Source of the DNA: Metamycoplasma neophronis
GTDB taxonomy: Bacteria; Bacillota_I; Bacilli_A; Mycoplasmatales; Metamycoplasmataceae
Assembly: GCF_006491995.1 (NCBI RefSeq)
Contig: NZ_VHHP01000007.1
Coordinates: forward strand, 1-34,534
Length of the DNA stretch: 34,534 nt
Reading direction: 5' to 3'
Below are positions 7,404-17,944 of the stretch, one piece after another. Each line of letters starts with the position of its first letter. Position 1 is the first letter of the stretch. The position numbers were made by a program, and so were the translations under genes. Under the pieces are notes generated by a model that searched no databases, was not told where the DNA came from, and worked only from the letters and a program-made list of their open reading frames with translations.

Positions 7404-7928
7404 ATGGATAAACAAGAAAAGAAAAATAATCACGCAATTAATGAAAATTTAGTCGCTTATTTTGATTCAGAAACAAGACGTTTAAATAAAAAAAATAACG
7501 TTATTACTTTCTTTCAAATTACCTTGGGTATTTTAATCATAATATTGAACTTACTAATTATTGCATTAGCAGGGTATGCTTTATATTTAGGAAAATTAAA
7601 ATTTGACGAAGAAGTAGTGAAAGACCCAAATAGTAAATTAGCAAGTTCAATTTCTATTTCAATTATCGTGGCATTTTTTACTATTTTGTCATTCGTTTTA
7701 GTTATTACTCAATCCATTTATAAATTATTTGCTAAGACTGCGGCATATAAACGTATTTTTAAATCAATGGATTATGTTGAAAATATTTATATTTACGATG
7801 AAAAATTTACAGCAGCAGATTATGAAAGAAACATTGCCGAGATTGAAAAGCTTAAAATTATTAACCCAAAACACAAAATCAAAGAAGCGCTTATGAAAAC
7901 GTTAAGAGGTGAATCAGATGACAAATAA
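7404..7928 (+). CDS. Two-TM membrane protein, DUF4231/SLATT-like (1 of 3)
   Basis: 174 residues. A charged N-terminal cytosolic segment (1-32, containing AYFDSETRRLNKKNN) is followed by two long hydrophobic helices (about 33-62 and 80-107) and a cytosolic helical tail rich in Lys/Glu. This architecture and the alternating Lys-rich flanks match the DUF4231 family, one of the SLATT group of two-TM proteins predicted (by Burroughs and colleagues' comparative genomics) to be pore-forming effectors in nucleotide-signalling conflict systems. My assignment is by architecture, without a profile search. It is the first gene of three, overlapping the next by 11 bases. Probably leaderless from the TATAAT at 7390. 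In mycoplasmas the role of such proteins is unknown. Confidence 0.65.
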   Translation: MDKQEKKNNHAINENLVAYFDSETRRLNKKNNVITFFQITLGILIIILNLLIIALAGYALYLGKLKFDEEVVKDPNSKLASSISISIIVAFFTILSFVLVITQSIYKLFAKTAAYKRIFKSMDYVENIYIYDEKFTAADYERNIAEIEKLKIINPKHKIKEALMKTLRGESDDK

Positions 7929-8421
7929 AAATCAGACGAAAAAGTTATCTAATAAAAATCCTGTTAACTTAGATTCTTATTTATTGCATTTTGTAAAAAA
8001 ATATTTAAAATCATTAAAAACAAAAATTTATTTATGAGGATTTGCCTACGTTACGCTAAATCTTTTGATTTTGGTTGTTACAGTTGTTCTATCAGTATTG
8101 GGTTCAATTCAACTGTATTACAATTTCAAGGCATTCGGCGAAAACTCATGACAAACTTATTTATTAATAACAACGGCTATCACTGCCGCAACTACATTTT
8201 CAACAAGTATCATGTCGTTTTTTGCCATGAGAAAAAAGATTGTTAAATATCAAGCACGGGTTGAAAAAATCAATGTTGAAATGTTTTTATACACTGAAAA
8301 ACTCGGCAAATATCGTGTGAAAAAAAATCGTGATTTAAACTTGTATATTTCGGTTTGTCAAATTTCAGATTTAAATTATGGAGGTATTAGCTATGGCGAA
8401 AAAGAAACAAGCAGAAGTTAA
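7918..8421 (+). CDS. Two-TM membrane protein, DUF4231/SLATT-like (2 of 3)
   Basis: 167 residues, starting MTNKNQTKKL inside the 3' end of the first gene. Two UGA-Trp codons lie in it (8035 and 8150 region). The N-terminal 36 residues are Lys-rich, with the first TM at about 37-67 (contains LNLLILVVTVVLSVLG), a short extracytosolic loop with aromatic residues (QLYYNFKAFGENSW), and a second TM at about 79-103. A basic amphipathic helix follows (MRKKIVKYQARVEKINVEMF). The arrangement is the same as in the first and third genes, but overall sequence identity by eye is low. It overlaps the third gene by 29 bases. Membrane localisation is well supported; function is not known. Confidence 0.65.
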
Positions 8422-8806
8422 AAATTTTGATTTAGTTGATAAAAACCGTAAACTTAGCCGCAAATACCGCTATAAATATTTAGTTTCGCGTTTAATTTAT
8501 ATCTTGCTTGGTTTAATAATTATGGTAATTTCATCTTTACAAATTATCTTGAACTTATTCGCAATTCGTTGAAATGAAGATATTACATTGAAAACAATTT
8601 TTCTTATAATTGCTATTTTATCTTCAATTATCGTTTTCATCCAATCGATTATGATTTTCTTTGACTTCAAAACTAATAAAGAAGAAAACACGCTTAAACT
8701 AAATAATTTACAAGATTTAAAAGAAAAATATATGGAAGATCCAAAATCAATTAAGATTAAAAAATTAGCTGAAGATATTTATGATATCAGTAAAGATAAT
8801 AATTAA
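8393..8806 (+). CDS. Two-TM membrane protein, DUF4231/SLATT-like (3 of 3)
   Basis: 137 residues. I use the ATG at 8393 (MAKKKQAEV) because GGAGG lies at 8380-8384 at ideal spacing; the in-frame ATG at 8378 has none. The protein has a basic N-terminus (KLSRKYRYKY), TM1 about 30-57, a very short loop containing a UGA-Trp (8570), TM2 about 66-89 and a Lys/Glu-rich cytosolic tail (LKEKYMEDPKSIKIKKLAEDI). It is the smallest of the trio and ends before a strong terminator, so the three genes form one transcript. Function unknown; a multisubunit membrane assembly of the three products is a reasonable guess. Confidence 0.65.
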
Positions 8807-8838
8807 TTTTATTGACATTATTCACTAATATAGTTAGA

Positions 8839-8870
8839 ACATCTCAGAGCTATCTGAGATGTTTTTATTT
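8839..8870 (+). terminator. Strong terminator of the DUF4231-like trio
   Basis: Perfect 10-bp stem ACATCTCAGA/TCTGAGATGT (8839-8848, 8853-8862), GCTA loop, followed by TTTTATTT. Confidence 0.85.
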
Positions 8871-8903
8871 AAAACAATTAAAAACACACTCGTTGGAGTG
8901 TGT
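8870..8903 (-). terminator. Terminator of the DegV-like gene
   Basis: Perfect 8-bp stem ACACACTC/GAGTGTGT (8884-8891, 8896-8903), GTTG loop; on the minus strand it is followed by TTTTAATTGTTTTAAAT. Confidence 0.75.
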
Positions 8904-8934
8904 AAATTGCAATATTATAAAATAATGATAATTA

Positions 8935-9813
8935 TCAAATTTTTGCATTTTTAAACATTTTGTCTTTAATAGCTGGATCGATTTTGGCAAAAGTCACGCA
9001 AACTGCGCCAACGCCTGTGTGAACGGCAATGTCAGCTGGTAATTTGAATGAAACAATTCTTGGGTAATTATCAGTTACTGCTCTAAATGAATTAATTAGT
9101 TTTTCTAAATCTTGATTATTGGCATGAATTACTGTTAAATAGTAATCTTCATTGTTTTTGTCTAAATTTTCATAAAGTTCTTTAACTAGTTTTTCTAAAG
9201 TTTTTGAAAAAATTCTTCCGATTCCGTCTTTTTCTAAAACACCATTATCAAAACGAATGATTGGAACGATTTTGGCTAATTTAGCAATCACGGCCGCCGC
9301 TTTTGATAAACGGCCACCTTTAACTAAAGCATCATTAAATTGGGAAACTAACAATAATCTTTCATTGTTTTCGGCAAAGTGTTTAATTGCGGCTTCGAAT
9401 TTAGCTCCATTAGCAATTTTTTCTTCAAATAGCAATAAATCTCTCACAATCAAATAGTTGATTTTTTTAGATTCAACGACATGAACTTTAGGATTATCTT
9501 TGAATAATGTCATAATGGCACTATTTTGTGAAGATAAAACAGTTGAAATAGGATAAATAAGAACTTTATCATATTCTTCGGTATATTGGCTTACTACTTG
9601 TTCGACTACACCTGGAGGGGTAGCAAAAGTGAATGCATCTATTTTACGGTTTGCGGTTCAGATTTCTGAATATTTATTGATATCTAAGTCAACACCTATT
9701 TGATATATTTTGCCATCAACTTCGGCTTGGATTGGTAAGAAATCTCAACCTAAATCATGTGCTTCGTTTTTAGTTAAACCGCATGATGAATCAACGATAA
9801 TTTTTACTTTCAT
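8935..9813 (-). CDS. DegV family protein (FakB-like fatty-acid-binding)
   Basis: 292 residues. Proteins of this family bind a fatty acid in a buried cleft; the FakB members present it to the kinase FakA for activation and incorporation into phospholipid. The N-terminal domain opens KVKIIVDSSCGL, typical of DegV, and has PIQAEVDGKIYQIGVDL. The fatty-acid-contact loop resembles STVLSSQNSAI (FakB: SGLSGTYQSA). The C-terminal domain has KGGRLSKAAAVIAKLAKIVPII, matching the FakB GRI-xxx region, and ends HTGVGAVCVTF. The start at 9813 has AGAGGAG immediately upstream. UGA-Trp codons lie in the first third. Standing alone on the minus strand, divergent from tyrS. The exact ligand is unknown. Confidence 0.88.
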
Positions 9814-9828
9814 TTTTCTCCTCTTAGA

Positions 9829-9889
9829 TTAGACAAAATGCTTCTTATCAATATAAATCTTATATAATATATAAAGTTATGTTGTCTAA
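9829..9889. promoter_or_regulatory. Divergent promoter region of degV-like and tyrS genes
   Basis: Contains a TATAAT for tyrS at 9863-9868, flanked by an 8-bp inverted repeat TTAGACAA (9829-9836) and TTGTCTAA (9882-9889). The repeat could be an operator, but the spacing (45 bases) is large and the idea is tentative. No T-box leader is visible before tyrS. Confidence 0.35.
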
Positions 9890-9926
9890 ACATTAAATAT
9901 AAACTATTATAGCAAAAAGGACTTTT

Positions 9927-11165
9927 ATGCAAAAAAATATATTAGAAGATTTAAAATCGCGCGGTGTTCTTAAAGACATCTCAAATGAAGAAAAATTTAT
10001 TAACTTAGAAAATGGTGTAGGAATCTATACTGGCTTTGACCCTACGGCAATGAGCTTGCACTTAGGTAATTATGTGCAAATTTTAAATTTATTAAGATTT
10101 AAAAAATATGGTTTTAAACCAATTGCCATTTTAGGCGGTGTTACCGGTATGATAGGAGATCCAAGTTTCCGTAATTCAGAACGTAAATTTTTAGATCTTG
10201 AAACATTAGAAAAAAATAAAAATGCCATTAGAAAACAACTTGAATCATTTGGTTTAGAAGTAATTGATAATTATGATTTTTACCGTGATTGAACAATGGT
10301 TGATTTCTTACGTAATGCTGGTAAATTAGTTAATGTTAATTATTTATTAAATAAAGATAGTATTGCGACAAGATTGAATCAAGGTTTAACTTTCACAGAA
10401 TTTTCATATCAATTAATTCAAGGTTGAGATTTCAAAACATTGTATGAAACGCGTAATGTTAAAATCCAATTAGGCGGTTCGGATCAATGAGGTAATATTA
10501 CAACTGGATTAGAATTCATTAGAAAAACTCATGGTGAAAGTGCTGATGCGATTGCAATGACAGCTAATTTATTAGTTGACGAAAATGGAGTTAAATTTGG
10601 TAAAAGTACTGGTGGGGGTTCATTATGATTAGATCCTAAAATGACTAGTCCTTATGCAATTTATCAATTTTTATTAAATCAATCGGACGCCAAGATTGAA
10701 GAATATTTAAAATGATTAACATTTTTATCAGTCAATGAAGTTGAAAACATTATTGCAGAACATAATCAAGCCAAATTTAAAAGATTAGCGCAAAAAGTTT
10801 TGGCATATGAAATTGTTAAAGATATCCATGGCGAAGCAATGGCTAAAAAGTGTGTGAAAATCAGTGAAATCTTATTCAATAAAAAAGAAGAATCATTAGA
10901 CATTGAAGACATTGAAATGTTGCTTGATTTTTTAAGAGTTTACGAAGCCAAAGAAGGCCAAAACTTTATTGACTTTATTAAAGAAAACTCAATATGTTCA
11001 TCAAATCGTGAAACTAGGGAATTTTTAGCAAAAAAATCATTTTTATTAGATGACATCGTTTTAGAAGACGAAAATGAAAAAATCACTTTTAAAAACTTCG
11101 ATGGAAAATATGCCTTATTAAGAAAAGGTAAAAAAGAATTTATTATCATTAAGGCTGCAAAATAG
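9927..11165 (+). CDS. tyrS: Tyrosyl-tRNA synthetase
   Basis: Class I aminoacyl-tRNA synthetase charging tRNA-Tyr; 412 residues, as usual. The tyrosine/ATP site opens with GIYTGFDPTAMSLHLGN, carrying the HIGH motif as HLGN (45-48). LGGVTGMIGDPSFR and QLGGSDQWGNITTG are family motifs. The KMSKS loop is KFGKS (223-227). The C-terminus has the S4-like RNA-binding domain (about 350-412). At least six UGA-Trp codons interrupt a standard-code reading. The start is ATG with AAAGGA upstream. It precedes a racemase-like gene by 19 bases and is probably co-transcribed with it. Confidence 0.97.
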
Positions 11166-11184
11166 CCTAATCAAAAGGAAAATT

Positions 11185-12255
11185 ATGTCTTATCCAAAAA
11201 TAATTATTAATGAAACGAAGTTTAAAAATAACGTACGTAGAGCAATTGAGATTTGTAAAGAAAAAAACATTCAAGTTTTAGCAGTTACTAAAGGATTTTG
11301 CGGGAATCGTCGTATGGCCGAATTATATCACGAAGCCGGCATTACTAACTTTGGTGACTCACGTTTAGATAATTTTGAAGTATTTAAAGATATTCCAGGA
11401 CACAAACAATTATTACGTATTCCAATGATTTCGGAAATCCCACGGATGATTGAATTATGCGATTCATCATTGAATGGTGATTTAGATGTTATTCAAAAAA
11501 TTAGTGATTATTGTGTACAAAATCAAAAGAAACCGCATGAAATCGTTTTAATGGTTGATTTGGGTGACCGAAGAGAAGGCGTTTTACCTGAAGAAGCTTT
11601 GGCATCGGCTCAAAAAATTGTATCAGAAATGCCGGGAGTTAAACTAATCGGGTTGGGTTGCAATTTTGGATGTTATGGTGCAAGAATTCCATCTGATGAA
11701 AGTATGGATGAATTCATAAAAATCAAACATGTTATTGAAAAAACATTGCATATTAAACTAACTCATATTTCGGGTGGTAATTCATTGAGTTTACACATGG
11801 TTTGAGAAAATAGAATGCCCGATGAAGTTAATTTTTTGAGAATGGGATTTGCAATGATTTTTGGAACTGAAGATATGTATCGCCAAACCATTAGTGGAAT
11901 GTACCGTGATGCATTTAGATGTGAAGCCGAGGTTGTCGAAGTCGATTACAAGAGTTCAATGCCAATCGGCGCTTGCGGCATCGATGCTTTTGGCCACAAA
12001 CCATATTTTGAAGACATCGGAGATATTAAAAGAATCATTTTAGGAATTGGTAAATTAGATACAATGTTTGATGCTATGATTCCATATGATAGTGATCTTA
12101 AGATTTTAGGTGGTTCTTCAGATCATATGATCATTAACGCCCAAAACTCAAAAATTAACTATCAAGCTGGCGATGTAGTATCTTTTGATTTAGACTGAGG
12201 AAGCTTATTGTATTTATTTAACTCAAATTATGTTAAAAAAGAGTTTGAAAAATAA
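11185..12255 (+). CDS. Alanine/ornithine racemase-fold PLP enzyme
   Basis: 356 residues; N-terminal alanine-racemase-type TIM barrel that binds pyridoxal phosphate, with the Schiff-base lysine expected at Lys36 in VLAVTKGFCG. The run GDSRLDN, VDLGDRREGV and LTHISGGNSLSL (phosphate contacts) are typical of the ornithine racemase / YhfX-like branch rather than of canonical Alr. A short C-terminal domain follows (FRMGFAMIFGTE onward). UGA-Trp codons at about 11803 and 12197 keep it intact to TAA at 12255. The reaction (ornithine, alanine or another amino acid) cannot be decided from the sequence. In arginine-fermenting mycoplasmas ornithine is abundant, which would suit an ornithine racemase. 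Second gene after tyrS, RBS AAAGGA. Confidence 0.85.
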
Positions 12256-12261
12256 TAAAAG

Positions 12262-12290
12262 AAAAAAAGCAGATTTTTTCTGCTTTTTTT
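12262..12290. terminator. Bidirectional terminator
   Basis: AAAAAGCAGA/TCTGCTTTTT stem with a T-rich loop. It ends both the racemase gene (T-run to the right) and the minus-strand giant lipoprotein, whose stop codon overlaps its right arm. Confidence 0.8.
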
Positions 12291-15200
12291 AGTCTTTTTT
12301 ATTACTTGTAAAAAATCATGGTAGGTCATATAAATCTGGATTAAAGGCATTTAAACGCATAATGTTTCTTGCTAAAGAATGCGAATTAATTAAATCCAGT
12401 GGGTTTTGATTTTCTTTATTAACACCAAAGAAATTAAAACTTGAAAAACCTAAATCATAAGCCCCGTTACGACCAACTAATAATTTTAAAGGAATTCCTG
12501 AGTTAATTGTATTAATATAATGACCGCTATTATCCATTACTCCTGTTCCTGAGTTACCAGCATTATAAAATGATGGAACAAATTGACTGTGGCTTTGGAA
12601 TGAATCAATGTTATAATTTGCTCCTAAGCGATGAATTATATATGAAGCTTGTTTACCATAAGGGAAACCGTTAAATAAAGCATTTTCGATTCCGGTTAAT
12701 CTATTAGGCGATTGTTTTAATAAATGCGGATTTATATTTAGATTGCCAATTTTAAATCAGTTTTCATAATAAGCTGCTGTTTGGTATTTACCGGCTGCTT
12801 TAAGTTTAGCGATCAAAGGTTTAGTATCAATAATGAAAACAGTAATATCAACAAATTCATTTTGGGTTAGCACGTTATTTTTAAATGTCGCATTTTCTGG
12901 ATTAATGCTTGATGTATAACCAATTTGTTTGATACCAGATCATACGACTTGAACTTTGATGTCTTCAACATACAATCCATCTCAGTAACTAAAACCATTT
13001 TCAACATTATTACCGAAATTTAAACCAGCAACAGTTGGGGCTGTACCTGAATCAAATCCAATTTTTTCAGGAGTAAAGTTTAAATTGTCTTTATTAATAA
13101 CGTGGTGATTTGTGAAGGCATAAAATCTACCATCATTAGGATCGGAGTTTACTTTAGCTACCATCATACCACTACCGCGGTTCATGGCGAAACTACGTCC
13201 CATTAGTTCTTGTGCTACTTGAGAAGTTTTAACATAAGATTTATTTAAATACTCATTGTTAAATTTATAACCATCATGTAGTTTATAAGTAAGCATTTGG
13301 TTAGGATTATATTTATAAGGATCATCAAATGAGTCTTTGTTAATAATTACTAAAGGTTGGTTCTCTTGGGTATAGTCCATGTATTTGTAACTAATTAAAT
13401 TAGTTGTGTTTTCAACATTGAAAACTTCATCAGGAACATTATTTTTATATTCAAATGAAATTCTTCCGGCAAAGTAGTCAAAGAAAAATGCTTCGTTCGG
13501 ATTGAATGTGTTTAATAAATTATTAGGAACGCTCATCCGCGGTGGTTGATATAAACTCGACACAGGATTGTCTTGTACAATTTTGTAATTTGGATTATCT
13601 AATGAGAAAGTAAATTTCATACCATCATCTTGCTTAGAAACTCTCATTGTATAAGCAACGGAAATCATTTCACCAGTATTTGTTGCTCTTGGAGCGGCAG
13701 CAACACCCTTAATGATTACAAAGTTATTTTGGATTAGTTCTTGATAATTAAATTCTAAATTAATTCCGCCTTCTTGGCCGGTAAGATATTTAAATACTCT
13801 AGCATAGGCAACTGAATCTAAAAATTTAATATTCGCTGACAAATGAATTTTAACCTTAGCGTCAGTATTATTTTGTGACAAAATAGGTTCGTAATATTTT
13901 TTCTTAAATAAGTACTCAACTTGATTTGTTTCTTTATTTAATTCTCAATAATTATCTTTGACTTCGATTTCGGTTTCTCTTCTTCTTAAAATAGTATTTT
14001 TATCTAAAAAGATTTTTTTCATTTTTTGAGCAAATGGCAATGATAAATAATTTTCATCAGTATAGTGTGGGTCGGGAGCATTATTATTTTGTTTAAAACC
14101 AGAAATTTTATATCAAACATCACCAATAAATTCTTTGTCTTGCTTGGTTGTATATTTTAGCCTTATCATTAGTGTCCCGTTTTTATCATCTGGCATTTTA
14201 GCATCAGCAATTTTTCATCTGTCTGGATAAAAGGCATAATTTTTATATTTATATGTAGAAATACTTACACTTAATGGATTGATTCGATTAGGATCTTTTA
14301 ACTGAGCAAGTGCATCAGACGGAGTAAGGCTTTCAACTCCGCGAATATAAAAATCATTCATATTCAATTTATTAACGCCGACTAAAGGATATAGTTCATT
14401 TGCCAAATCATTTTTAAGATTTCTTAATGTGATGGTGCCTGTTGAATATCTATCATTTCAGTTATTTTTATTAATAAAACCAAGTTTAAATGTCATAGTT
14501 GATGAAAATTCACGCAATCTATATTGAGCATTAACATCATAAAAATAAACAAAGTAATTATTTAAAATTGGATTCATATCCACATTATTTGTTGGGTCTG
14601 AAGGATTTGAAATATCATCAGTATTAGTTGGTAATGTTGGTACAGTTTCGGTTGATTCGAAATCATTATTATTATTTTCGAATTCTTTATTTTTATCTTC
14701 TACACTTTCGTGTGTTCCCTTAAATTTAAATAAGAAATTTAATTTATCAAAAGATTGTTCTTCCATTAAAACTGAAGCGTCGAACATTCTTTTGCCATTA
14801 ACTAAACGATAATCAATGTTTCGAGAATTGATTTTAGCAATAGTATTTTTAATGGCTTGGTTTGTCCCTTGTTGCGCAAAATCTTCATCTGTAAATCAAG
14901 ATTTTCCATTCATTGGCTTAATGTCATAATAATTTAGTTTTCTAAAATAATCTAATTTAAATTTATTTGATTTCAAAAGTGGGTTATTTTGAATTACGCC
15001 ATCTTTTTCGATCCCTAATGAAATATTGACAAATCCAGCACGAGCATTAACTGTATAATCTGATGGATTTTGGTTTAGAAAAATAACCTTATATCCATTT
15101 ATTGTAGGTAATGTATAAATTTCATTTAATTTTTTAACGCCTTCTGGGGCTATAAAATTAGTATGAGTTACTTTTAAATCATTTATCGTAGCTTGAGATA

Positions 15201-17469
15201 AGATTTTTTGATAATTATTCAATGCCCGATTCATATCAAACATTCACTTATTTTTTTGATAATTTTGTTCACCGTTTAATGGATAAAGTTTTAATAAATA
15301 AGTAAATGGTTGTTTATTCTCGCCCGTAAATTTAATATTAAAAGTTAAAGCATGATCTTCGGTATTGTATGAAAAAATTTCGTTTTGTGATAAATCAATT
15401 ATTTCTCAATTGTTATACCCTGGAAGATTAAGATTAATATTTTTATGAAGTGCAGTATTTAATCATTGCTTCTTCACATTATAAGGCACATAATTTTCAT
15501 TTCAAGCGCGATTTTTTACTTGCATTAAATATTTTAAAAATGATATATCTTCTGAATTGAATTGGTATGTTGCGTCGGCATTATTATATTCAGTTTGAAA
15601 TATCATGCCAATTAGTTTTAGCATATCATATTCAGATGGGTTTCTGTAGTGATACATATGAGTTCATTTTACTGAATAAGTTACTAATTTATTTAGTGGA
15701 TTTTTAAATGATAGATCATTAATGCTTTTTAAAGTTATTTTTTTAATTAAATTATTTTTATAGTTAATTGCTACATCAAATTTTAATTTATTATCGGTAT
15801 AAGCAATTGAATCTTTTATTACTTGGTATGTAAAATATTGTTTTAAATTTGAATACTTAGGTTTAATTAAATTTAGTGATTGATTTTGAATATCAGCTGT
15901 AAACTCATCTTCATATTTATTTTTAAAACCTGCATAATTTATTGTGTATAAATCTTCAATATTATGGTATGAAATTTCATCTACTAGAGTTTGTAATTTA
16001 TAATCAAACACAATTTCTTTTAATATATAAGTATTAACATCATTTTTTTGAATTTCATATTTAACTTCTAGCACACTAATGTCATCTTGACTTAATTTGT
16101 AACTGCGGTTTGTAATTTTAATATCTTTATTGACCAAACTTTGATTTAAATAAACATCAAAGTTGTTGTCGTTGATCGAAGCGCTATTAACATTTAAATT
16201 GTAAAATAGGGGATTAGAGTTTCCTGCACGTTCATTTAAAGAAACTGTTATATCTCTTTGCGCTAATATTTTTAAATCAATTACATCATCTGGATAAAGT
16301 TCATTAATTTGGTTATATTTGGCTTCGATATTAGCTAATTGTGTAGCTTTAGCGTTAGCATCTAATTCATTAAACTGCGAAGTATTTTTTAATTCGCTCA
16401 TTAAATTCGAAAATTCCGAATTTTTAGTTGAAGGTAAAGAGTTTAATTTCAATATTTTAGCTTGAATTTTGCTATATAAATTCGAATAATCGCTTTTGTT
16501 TGTCCCATCAATTTTTTGTTTTAATGCCGCAAAATCAGCATCGAATTTTGATGTTATAGTTTGTAATTCGTCTGCATTCAATATTGAATTTGTTTGAAAA
16601 CTTTGAATATATGAATTTAATAAAGCTTTTGCTTCTGATAAATGGTTGTCATTTGGACGCATAGTATCAATATAGGCTTTTAATTCATTTGATTTATTTA
16701 AAGCAACTAATTCATGTTTAAGTAAGCTTAGGTTATCTTCGCTGTTTGTAATTTGTGAATTAATTCTATCGATATTCTCTTCTGTAACTACTCTTTCTGG
16801 GATAATGATTTCTCTTTTTGCTAATGCGTTAAGAAAATCAAAATTTTGATTATTTTCAATGAAATTATTTAATTCATTTTCTAGATTTTGAATCAAATTT
16901 AAAACTAACGTTTTCTTTGTTTCGAAATCGTCCACTTGTTTTGCAATTTTTGTCAATAATTTTGTAGATGCTGGAATATCGTTTAAAATAGCTTCGATAT
17001 TTTTTGAGCTTATATCATTTTGATTTTGACTAATTTGGCTATTTAATTCTGAGAGTAAATCGGCTGATAATGCTTGTTTGTTAACTGTTGATAAGTTATT
17101 GCTTATATCGTTCAAAATTGTTATTTTGTTTTCAATAAATTGATTAATTTTGTTATCGATTTCAGCTTTAATTTCATTGAATGAATTGACTGATTCTTGT
17201 AGATTTTCTGCTGTAACTGCATTGGAATTTAATATACCTTTTACATTTTGCTTTAATGTAATTAATTTACTGAACTCAATTAAATTATTTTTTAATAAAT
17301 ACTGATTTAAATAAATATTAATTGAATTTTCTAAATTTTGCAATTGATTTTTATATGTATTATTTTCTTTGTTTTCATTATTATTTGGTTTTTCACAAGA
17401 AGCGGCAAGGGCAGCAATTGGAGCCATCGCAAGCAAAAGCCCTAAACTTTTTATATATTTCTTTTTCAT
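12289..17469 (-). CDS. Giant lipoprotein with C-terminal DUF31/MIP-type serine protease domain
   Basis: One reading frame of 1726 residues once UGA is Trp; I checked the gaps between UGA codons for in-frame TAA/TAG and found none. The lipoprotein signal ends ALAASC (Cys about 25). Residues about 30-400 are low-complexity helical and likely coiled coil. A long middle region carries beta-rich lipoprotein-type segments. The C-terminal roughly 350 residues resemble DUF31, which includes the mycoplasmal immunoglobulin protease (MIP). Expected triad: His1456 in FTNHHV, Asp1541 in FVDITVF, Ser1640 in GNSGTG. MIP cleaves Ig heavy chains in partnership with MIB; no MIB-like gene is adjacent here. It is larger than the MIPs I remember (about 800-900 residues). 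Good RBS GAAAGG. Substrate unproven. Confidence 0.85.
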
Positions 17470-17544
17470 ATCTAAACTACCTTTCTTTTATTTTTTAATT
17501 TTATCATATCAAAGATATGATGCAATTAATACTTTAAATATTTT

Positions 17545-17583
17545 ATAAAAATAAAATAAATAAAAGTCGGAAACTTTCCGACT
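17545..17583 (-). terminator. Terminator of the rpsP-trmD-rplS operon
   Basis: Stem AGTCGGAAA/TTTCCGACT (17565-17573, 17575-17583), nearly loop-less as drawn, so the innermost pairs open. On the minus strand it is followed by TTTATTTATTTTATTTTT. Confidence 0.8.
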
Positions 17584-17590
17584 AATATTA

Positions 17591-17944
17591 TTATTTGTTT
17601 TTGATTTCTTTTAATCTTGCTGATTTGCCTTTTAGGCCTCTCATGTAGTATAGTTTTGCTCTTCTTACTTTATTCTTTCTCATTACTTCAATATTTGAAA
17701 TTAAAGGTGAGTTAATTTTGAATGTTCTTTCAACTCCAACACCATATGAATCTTTTCTAACGGTAATTGATTTGTTAATACCTTCTCCGTAAGCTGCGAT
17801 AACTAAACCTTCAAATACTTGAATACGTTCTTTGTTACCTTCTTTAATACGTACGTGAACTCTAACGTTGTAACCTTCTCTAACTTGTGGTAAGTCAGTT
17901 CTAATTTGGTCTTGTTCTACAAATTCTAATAATTTAGTTCTCAT
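17591..17944 (-). CDS. rplS: 50S ribosomal protein L19
   Basis: 117 residues. L19 sits at the interface of the subunits near bridge B8. Family motifs are [21 protein letters not shown]... (start), [27 protein letters not shown] and [23 protein letters not shown]. The ATG at 17944 lies within the last codons of trmD (11-base overlap), suggesting coupled translation. Last gene of the operon, before a strong hairpin. Confidence 0.98.
   Translation of the reverse strand: MRTKLLEFVEQDQIRTDLPQVREGYNVRVHVRIKEGNKERIQVFEGLVIAAYGEGINKSITVRKDSYGVGVERTFKINSPLISNIEVMRKNKVRRAKLYYMRGLKGKSARLKEIKNK

Noticed and set aside
8497..8691. Minus-strand open frame within the third DUF4231-like gene
   Set aside because: Antisense of two TM helices; no RBS or independent terminator.
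10940..11149. Minus-strand open frame within tyrS
   Set aside because: Shadow of the S4-like C-terminal region of tyrS.
12289..17469. Several separate genes or a pseudogene in place of the giant lipoprotein
   Set aside because: All segments share one frame, only UGA interrupts them, and no TAA or TAG was found in the gaps when I read the triplets.
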